Shown here piece by piece: positions 26,553-35,781 of a DNA stretch of 64,000 nt; positions within the stretch are counted from its first letter, which is position 1, and each line of letters opens with the position of its first letter. A program made the translations under genes and the position numbers. This stretch comes from Bacillota bacterium. GTDB lineage: Bacteria; Bacillota; Clostridia; Lachnospirales; Lachnospiraceae. The stretch is taken from NCBI GenBank assembly GCA_023423045.1, contig JAFAGA010000032.1, forward strand, positions 136,206 to 200,205. Reading direction: 5' to 3'. The notes beneath the pieces were generated by a model, which was not told where the DNA came from, did no database searches, and saw nothing but the letters and a program-made list of their open reading frames with translations.

Positions 26553-28379
26553 ATGAGAAAAATATTAGGAAATACGAAGTTTAAGACGAAGATTGTTCTT
26601 TTGTTCATCCTGCTTCTGTTGGTAAACAGCACCTTTGCGGGGATGCTTTATTATAATTATGCCTACAAGGATACCCTGAAGAACTTTTACCAGAGCTCGG
26701 AGGATATCGTATCCCAGATGAATGTTCATATACATAGCCGTTTGCGGGGGATTACAAGCAGAGTTTATGCGTTGAACAATAATATGAATTTTATCAAGCC
26801 CATGACTGATTTCTTGATCTCCCCGGTGAACCATAATTATGTAATCCTGTTGAGTACCGTACCGGATTCCATCAGTGAATTGCAAAATAGTGATGATTAT
26901 ATCGATTCAGTATATATATTTACGAAATACGGTTATTTTGAGAACTATGTCAAGATCCGAAGGCACAATGTATCGATGGAGGAGACCCCATTGTACCAGT
27001 ACTTTATAGATCATCCGGACAGCACCATAGGCTGGTTTCCTGCGATGGAAAGTCCTATCTTTCAGGATAAGGAAACGATTATCCCCGTTGTATACCGTTT
27101 TAAGATAAGTTACCAGGATATTTTCACCGTCGTAAGTATTAACCAGGCAAAAATCATGGAATACCTAGGGAAGACCTATGAATCCTATGATAAGATCTTC
27201 ATTGTAGATAAGGATGGAAATAATATAGCAAATTATAGTGAGGAAGAAAGGGAGGTCTACTCGGCCTTGGATTTTGAAGCCCTTGAGGAAAACTATGATG
27301 TGTTGTGTGAGCCGATCATCTATCAGAATAATAATTATCTGGCAACCTATACGGTAATGAAAGGCAATGGCTGGAGAATCTGCGCTTTAAAATCTACGGA
27401 ATCCTTGCTGGGAAGTCTTTCCCAGCTGCGTCTGTACATAATGTATGTTCTTGGCGGCAGCTTTCTTCTGTGCTTTATTACCGTAATGATCCTTGCCGGG
27501 ATGCTGACGAAGCCTTTGGGTCAATTGGTGCAGATCATGGATAAGACGATTAAGAAGGGCTTTCATGTACAGTTTAATTACCCCTATGAGGATGAGGTGG
27601 GTAATCTTGCAAAAAGCTATAATTACATGGTCAAAGAGATCGATACTCTGGTTACGGAATTAAATGAGAACATAGCAGAACTGGAAAAAGAGAAGGAAAA
27701 TGTGAAGAAGGTGCAGGCATTAAAGCGGAAAGCGGAGCTTCGAGCCTTGCAGGCACAAATTAATCCGCATTTTCTATATAATACCTTGAACACGATTACC
27801 TGGCAGGCTGCAGATCAGGGGGCCTCGGAGATTAGTGTATTATCCAACTCCCTGGGCAAATTCTTCCGTGTCAGCCTCAGTAAGGGGAAAGAAGTTATTA
27901 CAATTCAGGAAGAAATGGAGCATGTCTGCAGCTATCTGGAGATACAGAAGATCCGTTATAAATCGAAGATCTATTATGAGATTTCTATTCCGGAGGAAAT
28001 CCGAAGGATGTCTATTGTGAAGCTGGTATTGCAGCCCTTGGTGGAGAACTCCCTGTATCATGGGATTAAGATGAAGGAGAATCAAGGCTGTATTAGGATA
28101 TCGGCTGTATTGCAGGAGGATGGATATGGAGTTCCCGGTATTAAGATCTGTGTAGAGGATGATGGATTAGGAATTGACAGGGAGAAGCTGGAGCAGCTGA
28201 ACGAGGGTCTGAGTCAGTGCATAACAGACAGTAACTCCGGTTACGGAATCTATAATGTGAATGAACGCTTAAAGCTGTATTACGGAGAGGCTTATGGTTT
28301 AACGCTTGAAAGCAGACAGGGGGAAGGAACCAGGGCAATTATCGTAATTCCTGCACAGGAGATGGGAGGGGAAGGATAA
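26553..28379 (+). CDS. YesM-type sensor histidine kinase
   Basis: A 608-residue two-helix membrane kinase. TM1 is at about 12-32 and TM2 at about 288-312, enclosing a 250-residue extracellular sensor. HAMP follows, then the His_kinase domain with the phospho-accepting H406 in QINPHFLYNTL. The HATPase has VLQPLVENSLYHG, DDGLGI and GYGIYNVNERL. GGAGG at 26540-26544 chooses ATG 26553. It would sense a sugar outside and phosphorylate the YesN-like regulator, whose ATG immediately follows its stop codon. Confidence 0.93.
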   Translation: MRKILGNTKFKTKIVLLFILLLLVNSTFAGMLYYNYAYKDTLKNFYQSSEDIVSQMNVHIHSRLRGITSRVYALNNNMNFIKPMTDFLISPVNHNYVILLSTVPDSISELQNSDDYIDSVYIFTKYGYFENYVKIRRHNVSMEETPLYQYFIDHPDSTIGWFPAMESPIFQDKETIIPVVYRFKISYQDIFTVVSINQAKIMEYLGKTYESYDKIFIVDKDGNNIANYSEEEREVYSALDFEALEENYDVLCEPIIYQNNNYLATYTVMKGNGWRICALKSTESLLGSLSQLRLYIMYVLGGSFLLCFITVMILAGMLTKPLGQLVQIMDKTIKKGFHVQFNYPYEDEVGNLAKSYNYMVKEIDTLVTELNENIAELEKEKENVKKVQALKRKAELRALQAQINPHFLYNTLNTITWQAADQGASEISVLSNSLGKFFRVSLSKGKEVITIQEEMEHVCSYLEIQKIRYKSKIYYEISIPEEIRRMSIVKLVLQPLVENSLYHGIKMKENQGCIRISAVLQEDGYGVPGIKICVEDDGLGIDREKLEQLNEGLSQCITDSNSGYGIYNVNERLKLYYGEAYGLTLESRQGEGTRAIIVIPAQEMGGEG

Positions 28380-30008
28380 ATGTATCGAATCATAGTCGCA
28401 GATGATGAGGAGTATGTACGGGATCTGTTGGTGAAGGGAATTAATCAATCTCCGTTACCTTATGAGGTAGTGGGGGTTGCAGCCAATGGCACCGCGGCAA
28501 TTGAGCTTGTTGGAGAGCTGAGACCGGATGTGCTGATTACGGATATCTGCATGCCCGGTATCAACGGATTGGATCTGATAAGAATGGTAAATGACCTGAA
28601 TCAGAGCATAAAAACAATTATCATCAGCGGACATGATGAATTTGCTTACGCAAAGAAGGCAATGACTCTTGGAGTATCAGAATATTTATTAAAGCCTTTT
28701 CTGCCCGATGAGCTTTTTGCCGTGTTGAAAAAGATACAGGATGAGCTGGAGAATCAGGCCAATTTATTGCACAACATGGAGCAGATGCAAAGCCAGCTTC
28801 AAAAGAACATGATACATGAGCAGGAACGTTATCTGCTGCAGGTCCTTCACAATAATTTGCCTGAGGAGGAGCTGCTGCAGGAAGCCGAGCGGGTTCAGCT
28901 CGATATCCGGGCACGATATTACTGTGTTGGTATAATGAAATATCCCCTTACCCAAATCAAAATAGAACAACGGGACTATCAGAAGATTGAGGAGCTGTTA
29001 GCCATTGTGCAAGATACCTATTTTCATACAAATCTAAGGCTTTATCTGCTCAATGAAAACAATAATCACTTAATCCTGATCTTCTGCGGAGATCACAGTA
29101 ATCAGATACTGTTCCATAGAAGTATTCAGGAGGGACTTGAGAAAATGAATGAAAGTATGCAGCGCTACTATTATATGAAGCTTGGTTGTGCCCTTGGAAA
29201 TACCTATCAGGAGTGGAAACAGATCTCCCATTCTTATAAGGAAGGGATTACCGTATGGAAAGGATATCTGTTTCAGACAGACAGTACCCTGCGTTATGCA
29301 GATATGCAGAAAAAGGGACAAGTCTGTGCTGTGGACATCATACAAAGTCCGAAGGAACTGGAACGCTCCTTGCTGCTTCATATTCAAATGAACCGCCAGG
29401 ATATGGCGGCTGCCGACCTGCAGGATATTCTTAAGTACTATGCTTCCTTTGGTGTGGATATGGTTGAATTTGTGAACATATCCCTGGTGAATCTGGTATA
29501 TACCATCTCCGATAAGGTGATGAAAGCAAGCGGGGACATCAAGGCATGGGAAGATGAAGGAATGGTGGAATACCTGAAGAAGCACTTCACCCATGGCAGC
29601 CTGATGGAAGCCAAGGTAGTATTGGAAGAATATATCATACGGTGCTGTGAACAGTATGCGGTCATCAATAAAAATCAAGGTGATAAAATTGTCCGTAATG
29701 TGAAACTTTTAATCGAGGAAAATCTGGATAATGAGGATTTCAACCTGGAAAATGCATCGATGCAGTTGTACTTCAGTCATAATTATATACGCCAGTTATT
29801 TAAGCAAAAAACCGGAGAGAGCTTTGTCGAGTATCTGAGCAGGAGAAGAATGGAAACAGCAGGAGAACTGCTGAAGAATACCAACCTGAAAATTCAGGAG
29901 GTGGCCAATAAGACCGGCTACAGTAATCCCAGGTATTTTGCCAGCTGCTTCCGCAAGTTCTATAACTGCACACCGACGGAGTATCGTGGTGGGAGCGAAG
30001 AGAAATAA
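28380..30008 (+). CDS. YesN-type response regulator with AraC DNA-binding domain
   Basis: A 542-residue regulator. The receiver domain occupies 1-120 with D8/D9, the phosphorylated D55 (ITDICMPG) and K103 (LLKPF). A middle region of about 300 residues follows, and the C-terminus is an AraC/XylS double helix-turn-helix (about 440-540: LYFSHNYIRQLFKQKTGESFVEYL and VANKTGYSNPRYFASCFRKFY). It is translationally linked to the kinase (zero gap) and probably activates the transporter promoter upstream. Confidence 0.94.
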   Translation: MYRIIVADDEEYVRDLLVKGINQSPLPYEVVGVAANGTAAIELVGELRPDVLITDICMPGINGLDLIRMVNDLNQSIKTIIISGHDEFAYAKKAMTLGVSEYLLKPFLPDELFAVLKKIQDELENQANLLHNMEQMQSQLQKNMIHEQERYLLQVLHNNLPEEELLQEAERVQLDIRARYYCVGIMKYPLTQIKIEQRDYQKIEELLAIVQDTYFHTNLRLYLLNENNNHLILIFCGDHSNQILFHRSIQEGLEKMNESMQRYYYMKLGCALGNTYQEWKQISHSYKEGITVWKGYLFQTDSTLRYADMQKKGQVCAVDIIQSPKELERSLLLHIQMNRQDMAAADLQDILKYYASFGVDMVEFVNISLVNLVYTISDKVMKASGDIKAWEDEGMVEYLKKHFTHGSLMEAKVVLEEYIIRCCEQYAVINKNQGDKIVRNVKLLIEENLDNEDFNLENASMQLYFSHNYIRQLFKQKTGESFVEYLSRRRMETAGELLKNTNLKIQEVANKTGYSNPRYFASCFRKFYNCTPTEYRGGSEEK

Positions 30009-30132
30009 TTTGGGGGCCTCCTGCTCCATCATGGGACAGGAAGGATAATCTGAATAATAACAGTTAAGACATGGTATTCCGGCGGATCCGGGAGCTATGA
30101 AACGGATAGGAGTACGTAAGGAGGAGAATAGA

Positions 30133-31134
30133 ATGGGAAGAATGCTGCCGAGTTTGACATCCAGTGATGTGATATACAGATATAAAGGCGGGGAGCCGGT
30201 GCTTAGTAAAAAGGATATTCCTTATGAAGCGGATTGCATCTTTAATGCGGGGGTTACAAAGTACCGCGGCCAATATGTTATGGCCTTCCGCAATGACTAC
30301 AGCTTTGACGGAGTGGGTTCCTTCGGCAATTGTATGATCGGACTGGCCTTCAGTGAGAACGGAATTGATTGGAAGGTCCGGGAGAAGCCCTTTATTACCA
30401 AGGAGGATTTAAACGATCCTGATGTGACGAAGGTCTATGACCCGAGACTTACCGTGATAGATAATGTGTGTTATCTTTGCTTTGCGGTAGATACCAGGCA
30501 TGGTGTTCGTGGCGGCATCGCAAGGACGGAGGATCTGAATACTATTGAGGTGCTTACCCTTACAGCGCCGGATAATCGGAATATGGTACTTTTTCCGGAG
30601 AAGATAGGCGGCCGCTACGTACGCCTGGAGCGTCCGTTCCCGGTATATTCCAGAGGAGGAGTGGACCGCTTTGATATCTGGATCTCTTTTTCTGAGGATA
30701 TGAGATATTGGGGTGACACCCGGCTGCTGCTCGCAGTGGAGGATGTTCCTTATGCCAATGATAAGATTGGTCCAGGCGCACCGCCGATTAAGACGGATAA
30801 GGGATGGCTGACCTTATTCCATTCCGTTGATATTGACCGAACAAGGGAAAAGAATGGCTGGGAAGCAAAGTGGCAGAAACGCTACTGCGGAGGAATTATG
30901 CTCCTTGACTTGGAGAATCCTTCCAAGGTCATCGGTTTATATAAGGAACCCTTGATTGCCCCAGAGACCCTGTATGAAGTGGAAGAAGGATTTCGCACCA
31001 ATGTAATCTTTCCGGGAGGAATGATATTAGAGGATAATAGTGAAGTGAAGATCTATTACGGAGCTTCGGACACGGTGGAGTGTCTGGCAACTGCCAGGCT
31101 GGAGGATTTATTGTCGCTTTGTAAGCCCGTATAG
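30133..31134 (+). CDS. Glycoside hydrolase family 130 phosphorylase
   Basis: A 333-residue five-bladed propeller enzyme. Family traits: CIFNAGVTKYRGQYVMAFR near the N-terminus, the active-site segment VYDPRLT (about residues 99-105), and the late GAPPIKTDKGWL and FRTNVIFPGG segments. GH130 enzymes cleave beta-mannosidic linkages with phosphate and release mannose-1-phosphate. Exact substrate (mannosyl-glucose or manno-oligosaccharide) cannot be assigned by eye. GGAGG at 30119-30123 supports ATG 30133. It is the last gene of the glycan locus. Confidence 0.9.
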   Translation: MGRMLPSLTSSDVIYRYKGGEPVLSKKDIPYEADCIFNAGVTKYRGQYVMAFRNDYSFDGVGSFGNCMIGLAFSENGIDWKVREKPFITKEDLNDPDVTKVYDPRLTVIDNVCYLCFAVDTRHGVRGGIARTEDLNTIEVLTLTAPDNRNMVLFPEKIGGRYVRLERPFPVYSRGGVDRFDIWISFSEDMRYWGDTRLLLAVEDVPYANDKIGPGAPPIKTDKGWLTLFHSVDIDRTREKNGWEAKWQKRYCGGIMLLDLENPSKVIGLYKEPLIAPETLYEVEEGFRTNVIFPGGMILEDNSEVKIYYGASDTVECLATARLEDLLSLCKPV

Positions 31135-31155
31135 GTGAAAGAGAAGAAACAGGGA

Positions 31156-31186
31156 GGGGTTTTGCGCGGATGGCAAACCCCTTTTG
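31156..31186 (+). terminator. Terminator of the glycan locus
   Basis: GGGGTTTTGC pairs with GCAAACCCC (one bulge), followed by TTTTG. It lies 22 bases after the GH130 stop. Confidence 0.75.
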
Positions 31187-31349
31187 TCATTATAAAGCTT
31201 GTAATAAAGATTGTAATAAAGATACAAAAACCCCTTTACTTTACCACTCTATAGTGTTAAAATTATACTATATGAGAACTTTTATATATTGTTTGCTCAT
31301 GCTCATTTTGTTTTCATAATATAACAGCAGGATGAAAGGAGTCCTAACG

Positions 31350-31652
31350 ATGAGTAAGAACATCAGAACAGGTGCTGTCGACCATCTATTCGAAGCCATC
31401 TTAAGTTTAAAAGATTCGGAAGAATGCTATACATTTTTTGAGGATATATGTACCGTGAATGAATTACTGTCCCTATCCCAGAGATTTGAGGTGGCGCGAA
31501 TGCTGCGCTGTCACAAAACCTATCTTGAGATCGCAGAGAAAACCGGTGCATCCACCGCTACCATCAGCCGTGTGAACCGCTCACTGAATTACGGCAATGA
31601 CGGATATGATATGGTATTTGCCAGAATGAAAGATCCTTTTTCAGACAAATAA
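31350..31652 (+). CDS. YerC/YecD family TrpR-like DNA-binding protein
   Basis: A 100-residue all-helical protein related to the Trp repressor. The helix-turn-helix part reads LSQRFEVARMLRCHKTYLEIAEKTGASTATISRVNRSL. AAGGAG at 31336-31341 supports ATG 31350; a longer frame from 31332 lacks a site. YerC proteins are conserved in Firmicutes and their target is unknown. Upstream, TTGTAATAAAGAT is repeated twice in tandem (about 31200-31225). Confidence 0.92.
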   Translation: MSKNIRTGAVDHLFEAILSLKDSEECYTFFEDICTVNELLSLSQRFEVARMLRCHKTYLEIAEKTGASTATISRVNRSLNYGNDGYDMVFARMKDPFSDK

Positions 31653-31687
31653 AAAGTACATAATCTAGCTGGTAGGATGTGTACTCA

Positions 31688-31720
31688 GTGCGCACGCGCA
31701 CGCGGTGTACATGCACACGC
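31688..31720. repeat. Alternating purine-pyrimidine tracts
   Basis: Two abutting runs (31688-31704 and 31705-31720) alternate G/A with C/T without a break, rich in GC and AC steps, in an otherwise AT-rich spacer. They contain the palindrome GTGCGCAC. Such tracts can adopt Z-DNA under negative supercoiling; no function is shown. Confidence 0.6.
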
Positions 31721-31780
31721 AGTGTGCGGTACAGATGATTTTGCATAGGAAGCTATGCCGGATATGCCGACAATACAGAC

Positions 31781-31812
31781 ACAAGAGTCCGCTTGCGGAC
31801 TCTTGTGTTATT
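31781..31812. terminator. Shared terminator between yerC-like and DUF1836 genes
   Basis: ACAAGAGTCCGC, TT, GCGGACTCTTGT: a perfect 12-bp stem followed by GTTATTTT. It sits between two converging genes. Confidence 0.85.
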
Positions 31813-31827
31813 TTATATCATATGATA

Positions 31828-32517
31828 TCATTTTTCTGCTTTTTTGGAGGCCTTTTGAACCTCTGCCTTCTTAATCGCTTCGCTTTTCTCCGTCTTTGAC
31901 TCCTCCGGTTTCATTCCCTTTTTGGAGTCCATCAGAGAACTGTCAATCATCTTCTCAATCATATGCTTGCGCATATATACATCAAAACAGAGCATGCAGA
32001 TAAAGGAGAAGGTGGTGAGAAACTCCTGGTCCTCCGGATTGGTTACCTCCGTAAAGGATTCCTTCGCTTTTGTCATCTTGCGGATCATGTCCTTGGTCAG
32101 GGCATCCGTCTGTTCCTTCTCCAGCCGGAAAATCTCCTCATAGATATCCTCCAGTTTAATCTCTGATTTATCGCCGTAATAACGTTCTGTCAGGGGATTA
32201 AAGATGCTCTGTATGTCACTGATAGACAGGATATTCTTAAAATAGTAGATAAAAATTAAAAGGAACATATGCTCCTTCGTATATTTCTTCTTATTGGGAG
32301 GAGGTAACAGCTCATTTTTGGTGTAATTGTTAATCATCGTCTTCGTCAGAAGCTTGTCTTCGGTGTAACGCTTTGAGGAAGTAAGATGTTTATCCATAAA
32401 TGTTGTTACCTGATCCATATACAAATCAATATTCGGTATATCATCCGGCATGATGTATTTGACATCCTTCAGGCTGTCAATCAGACCTCTGATATACTCC
32501 TCTTTCGTCATCTCCAA
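31828..32517 (-). CDS. DUF1836 domain-containing protein
   Basis: A 229-residue protein of unknown role, common in Firmicutes. The DUF1836 core shows as LTKTMINNYTKNELLPPPNKKKYTKEH and LLIFIYYFKNILSISDIQ, a helix-turn-helix-like MerR-type layout. A Lys/Ala/Glu-rich tail ends it. The start is probably TTG at 32517 (minus strand): AGGTG lies six bases before it, but 12 bases before the in-frame ATG at 32511. Confidence 0.85.
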   Translation of the reverse strand: MEMTKEEYIRGLIDSLKDVKYIMPDDIPNIDLYMDQVTTFMDKHLTSSKRYTEDKLLTKTMINNYTKNELLPPPNKKKYTKEHMFLLIFIYYFKNILSISDIQSIFNPLTERYYGDKSEIKLEDIYEEIFRLEKEQTDALTKDMIRKMTKAKESFTEVTNPEDQEFLTTFSFICMLCFDVYMRKHMIEKMIDSSLMDSKKGMKPEESKTEKSEAIKKAEVQKASKKAEK

Positions 32518-32943
32518 TTATATCACCTCAATCCCATTATATAGTATCCGTTACTAGATGTCAAAGCAAAAATAAACTTGTATCTAGTAAGAATTGCTAA
32601 TTTTACAGGGGTTTTGCAAGGTTCAGAAAGCCTTTTGTGAATGGGGTAATTGGATCCAGGCGGAACGGTTACATTGGTATCTCATTCTGCCGCACCGAGA
32701 AATTCCAGGATTGAATCCGTTCCCTTCCCATGATATAATGAAAGCGTAGTGAGCATGATGCAAGCTTGCTCGTAAGCATGCGATCGGAGCTGGAGATCAT
32801 GAACATGATTTTTTCATGATATAATAAACATATGTTTGTGGTCACACAGATAGATTACATAGGAACAGACAGTGATGAGGGGGAAGGGCTTCCCTTTTAT
32901 TATGCTGTCTTATATGCCGCGGAGGCGGCAAATGGAGGTTATT
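32518..32943. other. Divergent intergenic region upstream of pcrA
   Basis: This 426-base region contains a housekeeping promoter (TTGAAT at 32711-32716, 17 bases, TATAAT at 32734-32739). The inverted copy of the dispersed palindromic element lies at 32753-32775. Nested ATCATG/CATGAT palindromes at about 32798-32822 lead into a second TATAAT at about 32818-32823. The rest (32540-32700) shows no gene or structure to me. Confidence 0.5.
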
Positions 32944-35274
32944 ATGAGCATCTATGACACTTTAAATCCCGAACAAAAGCGTGCGGTATTGCATGATAAG
33001 GGACCATTGCTGCTTCTCGCCGGAGCAGGCTCCGGTAAGACCAGGGTATTGACTCACCGGATCGCTTATCTGATTGAGGAACAGGGTGTGAACCCATATA
33101 ATATTCTTGCCATCACCTTTACCAATAAGGCTGCCAGGGAGATGCGGGAAAGGGTTGACAAAATTGTGGGATTTGGATCCGAAAATATCTGGGTCAGCAC
33201 CTTCCATTCCACCTGCGTCCGTATTCTCAGGAGATTTATTGATACCATAGGATTTACCCGAAGCTTTACCATCTATGACTCGGACGATCAGAAGACCCTG
33301 ATGCGCGAGGTATGCAAATATCTGAATATCGATACGAAGAAGACGAACGAACGGGCGATTCTATCCGTGATATCCAAAGCAAAAGATGAACTTATCTCTC
33401 CGGAGGAATTTACAAGGGATGCCGGGCGGGATGCCAATCAGCTTCGTTATGCCCAGGCATATACGGAATACCAGAAGCGCCTGAGACAGAGCAATGCCCT
33501 TGACTTTGATGATTTGATTTGCCGGACCGTGGAGCTGTTCCAGACCAATCCCGATGCTTTGGACTTCTTCCAGCACCGTTTTCGCTATATCCTGGTAGAC
33601 GAGTATCAGGATACCAATACCGCTCAATTTCGCCTGATTCATATGCTGGCCAGCGGAAAAAATTATTATGGGGAGCGGGAATATAACCTCTGCGTCGTAG
33701 GAGACGATGACCAGTCCATCTACAAATTCCGCGGAGCCAATATCTACAATATCCTTAATTTTGAGCGGGCCTTCCCCAACACAACCGTGATCAAGCTGGA
33801 GCAGAACTACCGCTCCACCAAGAGTATTCTGAATGCGGCCAACGAGGTTATCTGCAATAATCAGGGACGGAAGGACAAGTCCCTCTGGACGGAAAACGAA
33901 GAGGGGGAACCGGTGCATTTTACCCAGTTTGAGACGGATTTTGAAGAAGCCGATTATATCACATCCGAGATTAAGAACATTGTAGAGGACGGAGAGGCTG
34001 TTTACCGGGATTTTGCGATTCTCTACCGGACCAATGCCCAATCCCGTCTCTTTGAAGAAAAGCTGGTAAACCGGAATATCCCATACAAGATCATCGGCAG
34101 CGTGAACTTCTATGCCCGCAAGGAAATTAAGGATATGCTGGCGTATTTAAAGACAATTGATAACGGTTTGGACAGTATCGCGGTAAAACGTATCATCAAT
34201 GTTCCAAGGCGTGGGATCGGCCTGACCACCGTGGACCGGGTCAATGATTATGCCGTGCAGAATGAATTGAGCTTCTATGATGCCCTTACCCGGGCGGCTT
34301 ATATTCCAGGGCTGGAGAGAGCGGTCTCCAAAATCACTCCCTTTCTCAGCCTGATTGAAGGGCTGAAATCCAGAGTGCACCAGGAGGGCTATGCCCTGAA
34401 GGAGTTAATTGATGATATTCTGGATGCAACCGGCTATCTGAGAGAGCTGGAGCAGGATGACGGGGAGGATGCCCAGGATCGTATCGCCAACATCAACGAG
34501 CTTGTGAATAAGCTGGTAACCTATGAGGATAATACGGAGGAACCTACTCTGGGCGGTTTTCTGGAGGAAGTGGCATTGGTATCCGACATTGACAATCTGG
34601 AAGAAGGTGCGGATCATGTTGTGCTGATGACCCTGCATAGCGCAAAAGGATTGGAATTTCCCTATGTATATCTGTGCGGTATGGAGGAGGGGGTATTCCC
34701 CGGATATATGTCAATTTTTGCAGACAATCCGACCGAAGAGATCGAGGAGGAGCGCAGGCTGTGTTATGTGGGAATTACACGGGCGATGAGACAGCTGTCC
34801 CTGTCTGCTGCCAAACAGCGGATGCTTCGGGGAGAGACACAGTATAATAAGCCCTCACGCTTTATTAACGAGATCCCCAGATATCTTTTGAAGATAAGCA
34901 CTCCGGGTCCCCGCCGTCTGGCATATACCTTCAGGGAGGAGGAAAAATCAACTTCCGATGGCGGTTACGGCAGAACCAGGACAGGATCTTCTTCGGATGC
35001 ATTTGATTTTGATAAGCCATTTTCCGGAGGATATAAGCAAAATCAGACGATACATAAGCCTTATATCGCTGCCGAGACCAAGCAGTTTGAGGGAAGCAGG
35101 ATGGGAACCCTGGATTACGGCGTCGGTGATACGGTAAAGCATATCAAATTCGGCACCGGATTAGTGACGGATATCACAATGGGAGGCAAGGACTATGAGG
35201 TAACCGTGGATTTCCCCGGTTTTGGGATTAAAAAACTCCTCTCTTCCTTTGCGAAACTAAAAAAAATTGATTAA
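32944..35274 (+). CDS. pcrA: ATP-dependent DNA helicase PcrA (UvrD/Rep family)
   Basis: A 776-residue superfamily 1A helicase for repair and replication. Motif I is AGAGSGKTR (26-34), Ia AITFTNKAAREM, II VDEYQDTN, III VGDDDQSIYKFRGA, IV LEQNYRST, V LMTLHSAKGLEF, and VI YVGITRAM. The C-terminal Tudor-like RNA-polymerase-binding module is present (VGDTVKHIKFGTGLV to LKKID). GGAGG, five bases before ATG 32944, selects this start over the longer frame from 32872. Confidence 0.96.
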   Translation: MSIYDTLNPEQKRAVLHDKGPLLLLAGAGSGKTRVLTHRIAYLIEEQGVNPYNILAITFTNKAAREMRERVDKIVGFGSENIWVSTFHSTCVRILRRFIDTIGFTRSFTIYDSDDQKTLMREVCKYLNIDTKKTNERAILSVISKAKDELISPEEFTRDAGRDANQLRYAQAYTEYQKRLRQSNALDFDDLICRTVELFQTNPDALDFFQHRFRYILVDEYQDTNTAQFRLIHMLASGKNYYGEREYNLCVVGDDDQSIYKFRGANIYNILNFERAFPNTTVIKLEQNYRSTKSILNAANEVICNNQGRKDKSLWTENEEGEPVHFTQFETDFEEADYITSEIKNIVEDGEAVYRDFAILYRTNAQSRLFEEKLVNRNIPYKIIGSVNFYARKEIKDMLAYLKTIDNGLDSIAVKRIINVPRRGIGLTTVDRVNDYAVQNELSFYDALTRAAYIPGLERAVSKITPFLSLIEGLKSRVHQEGYALKELIDDILDATGYLRELEQDDGEDAQDRIANINELVNKLVTYEDNTEEPTLGGFLEEVALVSDIDNLEEGADHVVLMTLHSAKGLEFPYVYLCGMEEGVFPGYMSIFADNPTEEIEEERRLCYVGITRAMRQLSLSAAKQRMLRGETQYNKPSRFINEIPRYLLKISTPGPRRLAYTFREEEKSTSDGGYGRTRTGSSSDAFDFDKPFSGGYKQNQTIHKPYIAAETKQFEGSRMGTLDYGVGDTVKHIKFGTGLVTDITMGGKDYEVTVDFPGFGIKKLLSSFAKLKKID

Positions 35275-35441
35275 AGCCATGATTAAAGTTATTATGAATA
35301 ATTTTTCTATTAATATGAAATATTATAGTAAAGAAGTTTGTGTTATGTTATAATATCGATAAGACATTATATCTGCGCATTCTGATGCGAAGTCAATACT
35401 ATGGTTAAGTTAGAAATATAATATGAAAGGAAGTGTTATTC

Positions 35442-35711
35442 ATGGGAACTAAAATTGATGAGTTGTTAAGCGCGATGAAACTTGGTGAATTAGTTCACAG
35501 GAAAGACCCAATGGAGAAAAAAAGACATGTTATCATATGCATTCTGGCCGTTATTGGCGCGGTAGCTGCAGTAGCTGCAATTGCCTATGCGGTATATCGG
35601 TATATGAATCCGGATTATCTGGAGGATTTTGACGATGACTTTGATGATTATGAGGATGACACTGAAACCGCGGCCGAGGAAGAAGCGGCCCCAGACACTT
35701 CCGAAGAATAA
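35442..35711 (+). CDS. Small membrane protein with acidic tail
   Basis: An 89-residue protein. Residues 1-25 are charged (KIDELLSAMKLGELVHR), one helix spans about 30-53 (VIICILAVIGAVAAVAA), and the C-terminus is nearly all Asp and Glu. AAGGAAG eight bases before ATG. I do not recognise a characterised family; similar small proteins follow pcrA in related Clostridia, in my memory only. Confidence 0.75.
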   Translation: MGTKIDELLSAMKLGELVHRKDPMEKKRHVIICILAVIGAVAAVAAIAYAVYRYMNPDYLEDFDDDFDDYEDDTETAAEEEAAPDTSEE

Positions 35712-35730
35712 TTCAAGAAAGTTTCATAAG

Positions 35731-35763
35731 AAGGAGGAAAATCAGCGATTGATTTTCCTCCTT
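35731..35763. terminator. Bidirectional terminator
   Basis: AAGGAGGAAAATCA pairs perfectly with TGATTTTCCTCCTT around five bases; A-rich and T-rich flanks serve the two converging genes. Confidence 0.85.
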
Positions 35764-35781
35764 AATTGTTATTCTGAGTTC

